Positions 52,777 to 61,227 are shown, counted from the stretch's first letter. The stretch is DNA of 61,701 nucleotides from Lachnospiraceae bacterium (GCA_017622845.1 JAGAQJ010000023.1:1-61701), one strand, 5' to 3'. Notes: generated by a model not told the origin, from the sequence alone. Program-made: numbers and translations.

Positions 52777-53469
52777 TTACTCCTTATTGCTTATCTGGTA
52801 TTGTAACGCTTCCCCCCGCAGAGTATTGCTTATTTCCCTGCTGACTCCTTTGGTCAATGTATATAACTTATCACATAACTCCAAATCTGTCTCATCATGT
52901 GTAGCAAGAAGAATCGTGCCTCCATACTGCTTATACCTGTTAAGATGCCTTCTGATATCAGCCTTTCCCGGCAGGTCAAGCGCCGCCCCCGGCTCATCAA
53001 GTATCAGTATCGGGGGATTTCCTGCCAGCGCACATCCTATGCTCACACGCTTCTTCATGCCTCCCGAAAGTCTTCCGGCCTTGAGACGGCACATCTGTTC
53101 AATTCCAAGCTTATGCAGAAAGCCCTGTTCAAGCTCCTGCTTCAATGCTCCTGCATCCTGATACCACAAGCGCAGATTATCCATCACACTAAGCTCCGGT
53201 ATCAAATTATCCTCCTGCGGCACGTAACCAACGTATGCCTGAAAGAGCCGCCTGCCCCCACGTCCTGCTGCCTGCTGCCCGTCAAAAAAGATATCTCCTC
53301 CGCCTGCTTTTCTCAGACCTGCAAGGATATTGAAAAGCGTAGACTTGCCGCATCCGTTTGTCCCTACGATGCCGATACACTGTCCTGTCTCTGCTGCGAT
53401 ATTCACATCGCAAAGCACTTTTTTTCTCCCATATGAGCTAACAATATGAACTGCAAGTAAACGCTCCAC
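52777..53469 (-). CDS. ABC exporter ATP-binding protein
   Basis: A 230-residue ATPase starting with GTG, GGAGG 6 bases upstream. Walker A is GTNGCGKST near residue 36, signature LSGGMKKR, Walker B ILILDEPGAALD and switch His in LATHDETD. The type is that of ABC-2 drug, peptide or Na exporters. It is first in the operon with the Pro/Gln-rich membrane protein and the two-unit permease. Substrate unknown. Confidence 0.9.
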   Translation of the reverse strand: MERLLAVHIVSSYGRKKVLCDVNIAAETGQCIGIVGTNGCGKSTLFNILAGLRKAGGGDIFFDGQQAAGRGGRRLFQAYVGYVPQEDNLIPELSVMDNLRLWYQDAGALKQELEQGFLHKLGIEQMCRLKAGRLSGGMKKRVSIGCALAGNPPILILDEPGAALDLPGKADIRRHLNRYKQYGGTILLATHDETDLELCDKLYTLTKGVSREISNTLRGEALQYQISNKE

Positions 53470-53549
53470 TTCAAGCCTCCAAACAGCAGCAGTCCGCCTT
53501 ATGGCTTTCTGCGGCTCCCAATATTACTATGTATCTGTCTGCTGATACG

Positions 53550-54638
53550 CTAATTCGATAAAATCTGTTTTTCGAAATCTTCGAAGTTCATCTGTGAATA
53601 AGCTGTATCCAGCTCTTTGTTATTCCATGCGCTGCCGCTCTTCTTTCCACTCAGTTTTGTCGGTTCGTTATAGCCGTTTTTCAGAATCGTAAGCACATAT
53701 CCGACCTTGTTGTCCACATTCTTTTTCAATGTGTAGGACAGAATTTCAAAAAGCTGCTCATGCGTACGGTCATTTGCCTTTGCCGTACGCAGGATATCTT
53801 TCGCTTCCTTGAGGCTGCAGTCAAATGCATCGATGACTTCCTGTTCCTCCTCAGTGGCAATCTCAGACTCACCGTTTTTCCCAATTGTCTCATACTCGAC
53901 CACAGTACGGTTTCTCTTGACTCTTTTGACTTTAAAACGTACGGCGCTGATGCTTCGTTGACCGCTCGGGAGCTTTTCGTGAATCAATTCATATTCAAAA
54001 GAAATGTCTGTATTTCCATTAATCTCCTCATATGGCTTATCGAGAATTTCACGTTTTACATTTCCATTCGCATAGGAATCCGGTATCTTCATCATTTTTC
54101 TAAGCTCATCAAAAGATACAATAAAAGTTCCTCCGTTGAACGTCTCTTTGTCCTTCAATAGATAATAAAGCCGTTTTGAATATTTTTTTGTGAGATTTAA
54201 AGGATATTCGATGCGGTAATATGCCCCCTGCTTCGCAGACATAATCATCTCTTTTACCTCCGGATGGAGGTCCAGCACAATCTTGCTTCTGCTCTCATCT
54301 CCGCGCTTTTTCTGATATTTTATCTTACTGAACCACGGATAATAGATATCTGTTCCTTCGTCTTCCTTAAGCCGGAAGCCCAGTCCTTCAAATTTTTTTA
54401 CAGCCTTTTGCAGATAGTTGTATGCATTTGACTCATCCTGAAGATTATAGAGGTGCTTTACATCGCCGATATTGATTTCATAGCGTGTGTTCTCCTCCGT
54501 ATCATCTCCCTCGCCGACAATGCCGAGCAATATATCAAGGATATCATTCTGCCTTCTGTCAAGGTCATATCTTGCTTCAATGATGGTCTGGGGTCTGAAT
54601 GCGACCTCTGTTCCGCCCATTTTCTTCTTACGATTCAT
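53550..54638 (-). CDS. Rep_3-family (RepB/RepA-like) replication initiator
   Basis: A 362-residue protein. ATG 54638 follows GGAAGAGG by 7 bases; 16 upstream codons are open but without a site. The N-terminal half shows the two winged-helix layout of plasmid Rep_3 initiators (RRQNDILDILLG, YPLNLTKKYSKRLYYLLKDKE, SFDELRKMMKIP, ISFEYELI). The C-terminal 110 residues, acidic then helical, look like a primosome-contact region. Such proteins bind iterons at plasmid origins; chromosomal copies occur in Lachnospiraceae with no known job. A large inverted-repeat structure lies just upstream. Whether it still starts replication cannot be told. Confidence 0.83.
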   Translation of the reverse strand: MNRKKKMGGTEVAFRPQTIIEARYDLDRRQNDILDILLGIVGEGDDTEENTRYEINIGDVKHLYNLQDESNAYNYLQKAVKKFEGLGFRLKEDEGTDIYYPWFSKIKYQKKRGDESRSKIVLDLHPEVKEMIMSAKQGAYYRIEYPLNLTKKYSKRLYYLLKDKETFNGGTFIVSFDELRKMMKIPDSYANGNVKREILDKPYEEINGNTDISFEYELIHEKLPSGQRSISAVRFKVKRVKRNRTVVEYETIGKNGESEIATEEEQEVIDAFDCSLKEAKDILRTAKANDRTHEQLFEILSYTLKKNVDNKVGYVLTILKNGYNEPTKLSGKKSGSAWNNKELDTAYSQMNFEDFEKQILSN

Positions 54639-54715
54639 TAAATAACCTCTTCCTTCTATGTTCCGGACCACTGCCCGGATGCCCATATGGATAACTGTTT
54701 TACCATATACTTTCT

Positions 54716-54744
54716 ATAATAATCTAAATTTAAGGTTTACGCAA
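54716..54744 (-). promoter_or_regulatory. promoter of the replication initiator gene
   Basis: On the minus strand TTGCGT (54739-54744), a 17-base spacer and TATTAT (54716-54721) lie 77 bases before the start codon. Confidence 0.55.
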
Positions 54745-54781
54745 GCCGTTGACAAAATATTTGTGCAGCAGAGGTGACAGT

Positions 54782-54837
54782 GCAGCCGGAGGGATATTTT
54801 AATCAGGACGAAGGGCGGCAGTTCTATGCCGCCCTTC
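54782..54837. repeat. direct-repeat unit and GC-rich hairpin left of the structured region
   Basis: GCAGCCGGAGGGATA occurs at 54782-54796 and again at 55079-55093, bracketing the structured region. Next to the first copy a perfect 11-base stem (54810-54820 with 54827-54837) could act as a terminator, though neither side has a strong T run. Confidence 0.6.
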
Positions 54838-54878
54838 TGTGTACTGACAACTGTCCGGCTTTACGGTTTCGCTGAACA

Positions 54879-55108
54879 GAAAACTGCAGATAGTATCCCG
54901 TAGAATGCCTCGGTGGAGAATGGTGATATTTCCTTATACGATGATAGATACCCAGGAGTAAATTTGCATGGACGCAAATTTAGGCGAGACGGAGGCATGG
55001 ATGCCGACTCGAGCCGGCTCCGTCCTCATTCGGAAGCCTTGATTCATCGTATTAGGAAATTCCCATTCGAAACCAATGGCAGCCGGAGGGATACTATCTG
55101 CAGTTTTC
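54879..55108. ncRNA. 230-base nested inverted-repeat structure, candidate structured RNA
   Basis: The outer arms 54879-54899 and 55088-55108 are perfectly complementary over 21 bases. Inside, 54918-54923 pairs with 55063-55068, and 54928-54944 with 55044-55060 (16 of 17). Two inner hairpins follow: TAAATTTGC with GCAAATTTA (54959-54982) and GACGGAG with CTCCGTC (54988-55024). The nesting is too regular for chance. Purine-rich unpaired loops on the plus strand suggest that strand is the RNA. Size and shape recall large bacterial non-coding RNAs such as raiA, but I cannot confirm a family. An origin-linked DNA cruciform is the alternative. Confidence 0.6.
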
Positions 55109-55130
55109 GTCCGGATAGGAATGCATCAAA

Positions 55131-55166
55131 GGCTGAACTGCTGCCAGTAATGGCAGCGGCTCAGCC
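55131..55166 (-). terminator. terminator of the MoxR-DUF58 operon
   Basis: GGCTGA (55131-55136) pairs with TCAGCC (55161-55166) and GCTGCC (55140-55145) with GGCAGC (55152-55157), separated by a small internal loop. It overlaps the stop codon of the last gene and is followed by TTTGATG on the minus strand. Confidence 0.75.
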
Positions 55167-56423
55167 CCGACTGTCCTGCGTCTTCCCATAACGCACCTCT
55201 TCATATTTTGTATGGAGCAGCTTCATTTCCTCATCACCCTTTAAGCCTGCCCCATCCTCAATCTCTAAGGGTGTCTCATATGGTTTGGGTATATCTTTTC
55301 TGTGCCTGCGGATTGTCCTTCGGTATCTGCGCCGTATCTTTTCCGCTTCACTTTCCATACCGCGCAGCCGTTTCAAACCCACAAGCTCTTCTTTAAAAGA
55401 ACTTTCCTCATCTTTAATTTCTTCAATGACATCACCGTTTTCATCAAGATTGTTTCTAAAATCCAAAAGCACCTGCCGCACAATCTGAAAGATTCCGTAG
55501 AAAAAAGCCAGAAGGCACGCGATGCCGATTACCCAAAATACTGTGTTTATGAAGACAGAAGGCTCCGGTGTCGGTTCTCCGTCATTGAAAAGCTCCAGCA
55601 TATCCGCGCCCCCTGCCGCTGAACCCAAAAATTCACCGTCGCTTTGATACTGATAAGACACCGGCCCCACATCGCCGAACCAGTCCCGTACATCCGTATA
55701 CTGCCTGTACTCCGACATAAAGACGGCCGGAAGCATTCCGACAAAAAGCAGAAGCAAGAACATCAAAAGCATCATGGAGCTGATACCATACAGGCGCTTT
55801 TTAGGGATTCCTTGGGTGCGGCGGTTCTGTTTCAAATATGCCTGTGTCGTGCCGCAATGCGTATAGACTAATGATATCAGCAGATATACAATCGCGCTGA
55901 AAAATGCCATATCACACAGTTCCTTTGAATCAAAACCGATGCCAAATACATATACTGCTGCAAAATACCATACAAGGGAAGGCGTCGGATGATTCAAAAA
56001 GCTTGTCTCCTGCCCCGCAAAAGGGTCACTGCCTTTTTGATACTGCACTTCCCTCAGCCTGTCCCGAAACCGCTTTACGGCAAGCATAAGGGTTTCTGCA
56101 AGCATTCCGACACAGTAACATAACTGATATGCCTCAAGGTGATTTTGGGAGTCGAGCGCCCATGGCAGCAGTCCTGTCACACACCCGACACATGCCAGCA
56201 ATGCCGCGCATATTGTCAGATACGCAACAAAACCTTTGGCGTGCCTTTGCGCCTGCTCCGTCACAATAACAGGCACCGCCACCAGCAGGCATTTCATGTA
56301 AAAGATTCCTGCTCCCTTTGGATCAGCAAGCCCTGTCACGGCATACAGAATCGGAACGGGAAGCGCAAAGACCAGTGCAGCATGAACATACTCTGCCAGC
56401 TTCAAGCCGCGGGTTAAAATCAT
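55161..56423 (-). CDS. multi-spanning membrane protein with DUF4129-like tail
   Basis: A 420-residue protein with about eight membrane helices in two groups (residues 10-240 and one near 300-320) and a cytosolic tail. The tail (KIRRRYRRTIRRHRKDIPKP, then ETPLEIE and LHTKYEEVRYGK) resembles DUF4129 domains, which usually follow transglutaminase-like proteins in MoxR-DUF58 operons. The transglutaminase domain itself is missing here. It overlaps the DUF58 gene by four bases (ATGA). A role in envelope protein assembly together with MoxR is inferred. Confidence 0.75.
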   Translation of the reverse strand: MILTRGLKLAEYVHAALVFALPVPILYAVTGLADPKGAGIFYMKCLLVAVPVIVTEQAQRHAKGFVAYLTICAALLACVGCVTGLLPWALDSQNHLEAYQLCYCVGMLAETLMLAVKRFRDRLREVQYQKGSDPFAGQETSFLNHPTPSLVWYFAAVYVFGIGFDSKELCDMAFFSAIVYLLISLVYTHCGTTQAYLKQNRRTQGIPKKRLYGISSMMLLMFLLLLFVGMLPAVFMSEYRQYTDVRDWFGDVGPVSYQYQSDGEFLGSAAGGADMLELFNDGEPTPEPSVFINTVFWVIGIACLLAFFYGIFQIVRQVLLDFRNNLDENGDVIEEIKDEESSFKEELVGLKRLRGMESEAEKIRRRYRRTIRRHRKDIPKPYETPLEIEDGAGLKGDEEMKLLHTKYEEVRYGKTQDSRG

Positions 56424-57565
56424 GTTCTTTCCACCTCCTTAACCAATACTCGTATATTTTTCCTGCTTTTTGCAGAGTACTCCGAACTCTTTTTATCCCC
56501 CCTGAAAACCGGCATCACAATCAAGACCTGATACGCTCCGGTGCATTCCTCAATCTGCTCCATAAGCTGATCATTGAGATTTTTCGTAATCACAATCAGA
56601 ACCGTATCTTCCGAAATCGGCTTGGTCAAAAAGTGCTCTGCAAAGCACCTGTAAAGCAGCTTCCCGAAATCCTCAGTCCCATTTTCCTTTTTGTACTGTG
56701 CAAGCGTGCGCTCCAGACTGATAAGTACACTTTTTCTGTTCGTCGGCATTAGAAGCGTGTCCGCCTTCGTTCCATTCTTTCCATTATAAACAAAGCCTAC
56801 CTCCATGTTCTGCCTCAGCAGCTTTCTGATTATGGTTGCTGCCATCGCAATGCTTTCTTCTACCAGGTCCTCATATTTTAAGATGCCTGTGTCTTCCACA
56901 TCTAAAAAAATCATCGCCTTTTGGGACTGCACAGAATCAAACGTATTTACCATGAGAGCGCCTGTCTTGGCGCTTGCTTTCCAGTTGATGGTTTTCATCG
57001 GGTCATCCGTCGTGTAGTTTCGTATGGTGCGGAAGGCAAACGGGTCCTCATAAAGCCTTTTTGCACATTGCTGTGTGCCGATCATGCGTTCACAGGCATT
57101 CATTATTTCTGACACATCTGTCATTTTAGGATAAACATAGATGCCTGCTGATGTCCCTATTCCTTTGCTGTAATGTTTACGATACAGCAGCGTATAGGTG
57201 GTAATGTCAGCGTCACTCACTTCATATTTCCCGCGCTTTGTACATTTGACCGGAATTTCTCTTGTAATCTTCTGTCTGCCAAGCACGGAGAAGATATCTC
57301 TTTTATAGATGTAATCACTGACATTGGTATTCTCTATATCCGTGAAATCAAGCTCCTTTTGCGTATGAAATCCCACTTCGAGAACGGGAACCGCCATCCC
57401 TTTTCTGTTCTCGATCATTTCATAAAGCTTTGTCTCCTGCCCTGCATACACGGCATCATTGTCAAACCACAGCTCTACAGCAATATCTTTTGACCATTGG
57501 GATTTGTAGTACAGCTCCCACAGCGTACTGACAAGAAAAATCCCCAGCAATAACAGTATTATCAT
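56420..57565 (-). CDS. DUF58 (von Willebrand-like) membrane protein
   Basis: A 381-residue protein with an N-terminal membrane helix (MIILLLLGIFLVSTLWELYY), a beta-rich outer or linker part, and the DUF58 signature RTIRNYTTDDPMKTINWKAS near residue 180, followed by a vWA-like fold (KAMIFLDVEDTG). These proteins accompany MoxR ATPases as putative clients. It overlaps the MoxR gene by four bases and the next gene by four bases. The ribosome binding site GGAGG is farther away than usual, consistent with coupling. Confidence 0.9.
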   Translation of the reverse strand: MIILLLLGIFLVSTLWELYYKSQWSKDIAVELWFDNDAVYAGQETKLYEMIENRKGMAVPVLEVGFHTQKELDFTDIENTNVSDYIYKRDIFSVLGRQKITREIPVKCTKRGKYEVSDADITTYTLLYRKHYSKGIGTSAGIYVYPKMTDVSEIMNACERMIGTQQCAKRLYEDPFAFRTIRNYTTDDPMKTINWKASAKTGALMVNTFDSVQSQKAMIFLDVEDTGILKYEDLVEESIAMAATIIRKLLRQNMEVGFVYNGKNGTKADTLLMPTNRKSVLISLERTLAQYKKENGTEDFGKLLYRCFAEHFLTKPISEDTVLIVITKNLNDQLMEQIEECTGAYQVLIVMPVFRGDKKSSEYSAKSRKNIRVLVKEVERT

Positions 57566-58491
57566 CTTTTTGACCAGTCCTCCGTCGGCAGTTCGGCACT
57601 GTTTAAAATCCCTGTCACAATGGATGTCTTCTGTGCTTCCTCAAGTTCACCAATGATTCTGTGACACAGGACAGAATACGCCACTTCTTTAATGTCCTCG
57701 GGCACAACAAAATCCCGTCCCTGCACCAGTGCATATCCCTGCGATGCGCGCAGCAGTGCAAGCGTTCCGCGCGGACTTACCCCTGTCCTGTTCTTTCTGG
57801 TCGCCTGGACAAGCGACACGATATAGTCTCTCAGATCATCATGAACATATACCTGACGGCAGGTCCTTTGCAGCGCCCTGATATCCTCCTGACTGCATAC
57901 TGCTCCGATTTCTGCAAGCGGCTCTGCATTGATAAAGCGGTCAAGCATCTGACGTTCTTCTCTGCTGCTGAGTCCGCCCATATTGATTTTCATAATGAAA
58001 CGGTCAAGCTGCGCCTCCGGCAGCGGAAAGCATCCGATTGTCTCCACAGGATTCTGCGTGGCTATGACAAAAAACGGCGTCTCCAGCATCCTTGTCTCTC
58101 CGTCCACTGTCACCTGTCCCTCCGCCATGCATTCCAAAAGGCTTGACTGCGTTCTGGGTGTGGCACGGTTAATCTCATCTGCAAGTAAAATATTGGTAAA
58201 TACCGGTCCTTTCTTAAAAGTAAATGCCGCCTTCTCCTGATTAAAAAATGACAGTCCTGTCACATCGCTCGGAAGCAAATCCGGCGTAAACTGCACTCTG
58301 TCAAATTTACAGCCCATTGACTTCGCAAGCGCTCTTGCAAGCACTGTCTTGCCTGTTCCCGGAACATCCTCCAAAAGCACATGCCCTCCTGCTGCAAGCG
58401 AGGCAAGCAGCAGTCTTGTCACCTCTTTTTTCCCGACGATTACCTTTGCTACATTTTCTTCTATATTTGATAAAATACTGTTTATTTCCAT
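57562..58491 (-). CDS. MoxR-family AAA+ ATPase
   Basis: A 309-residue chaperone-like ATPase. Walker A is GVPGTGKTVLA near residue 41, Walker B ILLADEINRATPRTQS, sensor 1 VIATQNPVE, arginine-finger region LPEAQLDRF, and the small C-terminal domain ends with TGVSPRGTLALLRASQGYA. GTGAGG precedes the ATG. It heads the MoxR-DUF58-DUF4129-like operon. Likely role: folding or assembly of an envelope complex; no client is known. Confidence 0.93.
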   Translation of the reverse strand: MEINSILSNIEENVAKVIVGKKEVTRLLLASLAAGGHVLLEDVPGTGKTVLARALAKSMGCKFDRVQFTPDLLPSDVTGLSFFNQEKAAFTFKKGPVFTNILLADEINRATPRTQSSLLECMAEGQVTVDGETRMLETPFFVIATQNPVETIGCFPLPEAQLDRFIMKINMGGLSSREERQMLDRFINAEPLAEIGAVCSQEDIRALQRTCRQVYVHDDLRDYIVSLVQATRKNRTGVSPRGTLALLRASQGYALVQGRDFVVPEDIKEVAYSVLCHRIIGELEEAQKTSIVTGILNSAELPTEDWSKR

Positions 58492-58550
58492 ATATTACCT
58501 CACTTACGGCTTTTTCTATATTATAAAAGTACTCCATACGCAGCCGAAAG

Positions 58551-59543
58551 TCAACGCCCGTCTGAGAATGAATCTTTACCCTGATTTTTCCTTTGAAGCC
58601 AGCCTATCGACAAATCCATCGCAGCGCAGCATGCCTCTGTCCTGTCCAGTGCATTCAGCATGACAAAGTCATGTATGATGCCCTGCACCCTTACCGCTGT
58701 TACATTGACACCTGCACACCGCAGCTTTTCCCCGAATTTTTCTCCCTCGCTGCGCAGTACATCTGCCTGACCGTTTACAATCATTGTATCAGGAAATTTC
58801 TGAAAACATTCTGCATCCGCCTTCAAGGGAGATGCCAAAATATGATTTCTGTCCTTTGAATACGGTGCGTACTGCTGCCAGAACCACTTCATTCCTTCCC
58901 GATATAAATAATAATTTTCAGCAAACTGACAATAAGACGGAGTGTTAAAACATGCGTCCGTTACAGGATAATACAGAAGCAGTTTATGGATATCGGGACC
59001 GCCCCGCATTTCTTTCATAAGCGTCATAGCGATTGCCATGTTACCGCCAACACTGTCTCCTGCAATCGTCAGCGTATCCTGATTGAATTCCATGCAATGA
59101 CCATCAAGTATTTTCCACAAAGAGGAAAAAAGAAAGAAACATTGTTCAATGGCAACCGGATATTTTGCCTCCGGTGCAAGAGCATACTCCGGGAATACAA
59201 CGAGCGAACCGGTTCTTGCTGCCAGTTCTCTTACCAGCTTTTCATGCGTATGAAAGCTTCCGAAAACCCAGCCTGCACCATGAATATAGAAAATAACATC
59301 TCTGATACTGCCTGCACCTTCCGGTCTGACAAAATATACCCTGACATCTCCCCATTGTCCCGTTTGTATCTGCTCTGTCCTTATGTCAGCAGGATATTTG
59401 TACACTGGTGTATTTTGAGCCTCCTCCAGCTTTTGCCGCCCCTGCGTAGGAGGCATCTGATAAATACGCGGATAAACAGCGCTTTGATTGCAGACCTCCT
59501 CTGCTGCAGGCTCTAACAGAACGCATCTTTTCATTTCAGACAT
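58551..59543 (-). CDS. alpha/beta-hydrolase fold-3 esterase (HSL-like)
   Basis: A 330-residue esterase-type hydrolase. The oxyanion motif IHGAGWVFGS (for HGGG), nucleophile elbow GDSVGGN, and the acid and histidine in GQADVLRSEG and GIIHDFV are in order. I place the start at ATG 59543 (GGGAAAAG upstream); ATG 59534 is also possible. The frame stays open for 39 codons farther, through the MITE at 59568-59701, so a longer product would carry an artefactual N-terminus. The substrate is a small ester of unknown kind. Confidence 0.85.
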   Translation of the reverse strand: MSEMKRCVLLEPAAEEVCNQSAVYPRIYQMPPTQGRQKLEEAQNTPVYKYPADIRTEQIQTGQWGDVRVYFVRPEGAGSIRDVIFYIHGAGWVFGSFHTHEKLVRELAARTGSLVVFPEYALAPEAKYPVAIEQCFFLFSSLWKILDGHCMEFNQDTLTIAGDSVGGNMAIAMTLMKEMRGGPDIHKLLLYYPVTDACFNTPSYCQFAENYYLYREGMKWFWQQYAPYSKDRNHILASPLKADAECFQKFPDTMIVNGQADVLRSEGEKFGEKLRCAGVNVTAVRVQGIIHDFVMLNALDRTEACCAAMDLSIGWLQRKNQGKDSFSDGR

Positions 59544-59567
59544 CTCTTTTCCCACATTCAGCAATCG

Positions 59568-59701
59568 GTAACGATTCAGTACCCTCATAGTTACGAGCAT
59601 CAAGTCATGCAAAACCGCTTCGTGGTGACTTGATGCCTGACGCAATTTACGCATTCTCACGCACTCCGCAGCAAGTGCGTAGTGCTGTACCGAACAATTA
59701 C
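59568..59701 (+). mobile_element. IS66-like MITE, complete (copy G)
   Basis: A 134-base copy, GTAACGATTCAGTAC to GTACCGAACAATTAC, 24 bases upstream of the esterase start codon. CAGCAATC (plus one base) on the left and CAGCATTC on the right are a likely aged target-site duplication. Confidence 0.9.
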
Positions 59702-59775
59702 CAGCATTCTATAAATTAAAATATGAACTTTCGGAAAATTGCGTACCTTGTACTGCAGCTTGGTCCATTATTTTT

Positions 59776-60543
59776 TCAACCTATGCCAATCACACAACTC
59801 ATCTCGTGCCATTCCTCACCGCCCCACTTAGAATCTGCAATTCCATTGTCCTGAAATCCAAATTTCTTATACATTTTAACCCTTGATTTCAGACAGGTGA
59901 GCAATACCAGGCGCCTGTCCCTCTCACGCTCACGCCGCAAATATTCAAATACAAGTTCCCTGCCAAGCCCCTGCCTGCGGTATTGCGGCAATACATCTAA
60001 TCCCAACAGCATAATGTTCTTTCCATTCGGATTGTGTAAATCCGCATCTGTAAAAAATTCATCTCTGAAAGAATACTCATCTGTAGACAGTCCATTTAAA
60101 AATCCTGCAATCTTTCCGGTTTCTTTATCCACAGCCACAAGAAACAGTTCCGAAGCCTTTGCAATCCGCTCTCTCATATGCTGCTCTGTACATGCCTCAT
60201 TCGGCGGGAAGCAAATCTGTTCTATAGACACAGCCTGTTCTGTCTCGTCCGGTCTTATATTGCGGAACTCATATTTTTCCAGAATATCTTTGTCTGCAAT
60301 ATGATACTCTGCAAGCAGCTTTCTCGCCTGTTCTTTTCCTTCTTCAGATAAGTACACACATTTGCTTTTCTTCGGTTGATAAAGCAAATCTTTATGTTCC
60401 AGCTCATCTATTGCATCAAAATCATAATTTTTCCAGCTTGTTTCCATATACCTGCAAAATTCGTTATTATCTTGAAATCTTGTCAGATATATCAGCATCA
60501 GAGACAGTTCCTCGATTGCCTGTTTTCTTGATTTTTTATCCAT
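59776..60543 (-). CDS. GNAT acetyltransferase with DUF6429-like N-terminal domain
   Basis: A 255-residue protein of two parts. Residues 1-80 (IEELSLMLIYLTRFQD, LYQPKKSKCVYLSEEGKEQA) look like the small DUF6429 domain with a winged-helix-like end. Residues 90-255 are a GNAT domain with the acetyl-CoA loop LPQYRRQGLGRELVFEYLRR and a closing KFGFQD. It has its own ATG with a ribosome binding site in the tandem-repeat-rich leader. The fusion suggests a DNA- or RNA-linked acetyltransferase, but that is inference. Confidence 0.8.
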   Translation of the reverse strand: MDKKSRKQAIEELSLMLIYLTRFQDNNEFCRYMETSWKNYDFDAIDELEHKDLLYQPKKSKCVYLSEEGKEQARKLLAEYHIADKDILEKYEFRNIRPDETEQAVSIEQICFPPNEACTEQHMRERIAKASELFLVAVDKETGKIAGFLNGLSTDEYSFRDEFFTDADLHNPNGKNIMLLGLDVLPQYRRQGLGRELVFEYLRRERERDRRLVLLTCLKSRVKMYKKFGFQDNGIADSKWGGEEWHEMSCVIGIG

Positions 60544-60571
60544 ATCGGTATCCTCGTCCCTTCTTTATTCT

Positions 60572-60605
60572 TAAAGTTTAATGTTTCCTAAAGTTTAATA
60601 TTTCC
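60572..60605. repeat. two tandem 17-base repeats before the GNAT gene
   Basis: TAAAGTTTAATGTTTCC is followed directly by TAAAGTTTAATATTTCC. They lie 30 bases upstream of the GNAT start codon, where they could affect its promoter. The rest of 60606-60799 holds a short open stretch but no recognisable gene. Confidence 0.7.
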
Positions 60606-60799
60606 TGCCAATCAGTCATTTTCCATCCAATGTTCAAAAAAATAATAATGATCTTGTGTCAAGTATTATCTGAAGAAAGGCATGTTATCAATCCCAGTGA
60701 CTCTTCGTATCAATTTGAGTATTTCCATCAGCATCCTTTATTGCAGAATACCGACTGCTGTACCAATAGCCCACATCATAAAACCTTCTGCAGGATATA

Positions 60800-61051
60800 T
60801 TATTTTTCTACAGTTGTAATATCCGGAAATTTTCCTTCTTCTCTATACATGATTTTAACTATTTTTTCTGCTGCCCATCTCTCATATGCTTCGTTAGATA
60901 AAATTCCATCATTCACACTCTTTCGAATATGAAACACTTTATTTACTTTATGAAACTCAATAATCCCTAAATGTTTTTCACTTGGACCAAACTGATACAC
61001 TACTTTTTCTTCGTTATCCTCCATCTTTATCATCAATACAAATGCAGCCAT
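60800..61051 (-). CDS. small unknown protein with ribosome binding site inside an IS remnant
   Basis: An 83-residue soluble, charged protein (MAAFVLMIKMEDNEEKVVY to TTVEK). It contains an alternating beta/alpha pattern (KVVYQFGPSEKHLGIIEF, AAEKIVKIMYREEGKFPDIT) and resembles no family I know. The only good ribosome binding site, GAGGAGG 7 bases before the ATG, lies within codons of the decayed IS3 orfA just upstream. It may be a host gene whose 5' flank was replaced by the insertion sequence, or a C-terminal fragment. Confidence 0.55.
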   Translation of the reverse strand: MAAFVLMIKMEDNEEKVVYQFGPSEKHLGIIEFHKVNKVFHIRKSVNDGILSNEAYERWAAEKIVKIMYREEGKFPDITTVEK

Positions 61052-61227
61052 TTATCTGCCTCCTCTGATACTTTGGCGGGAGAGAGCTGTTTTACCCGGT
61101 TGCTGGGTGTACTCCGATTTACGCCATATTCACGCTCCGGTTGTGGATACGAAGTTCCTCCGGCATTGTACAAATCTACAATCTGCTGCTTAAATTCCGG
61201 AGTGTAAGATTTTTGGTTCTTCGCTAT
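61052..61227 (-). pseudogene. IS3-family transposase orfA remnant
   Basis: About 58 codons read as the N-terminal helix-turn-helix of an IS3-type OrfA: SYTPEFKQQIVDLYNAGGTS, then YPQPEREYGVNRSTPSNRV and KQLSPAKVSEEADKW. The expected ATG has become ATA (61225-61227) although the upstream AGAAGAGG site remains. The frame is cut after the LSP-KVSEE segment and has no leucine zipper or OrfB. It is a dead fragment. Confidence 0.75.

Noticed and set aside
54913-55191. A 92-codon plus-strand frame inside the structured region
   Set aside because: No ribosome binding site, unusual composition, and every base is explained by the nested inverted repeats.
60606-60799. A 35-codon open stretch on the minus strand (FYDVGYWYSSRYSAIKDADG region)
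   Set aside because: It looks protein-like but has no start, no family match and no partner; it may be a gene fragment but cannot be supported.
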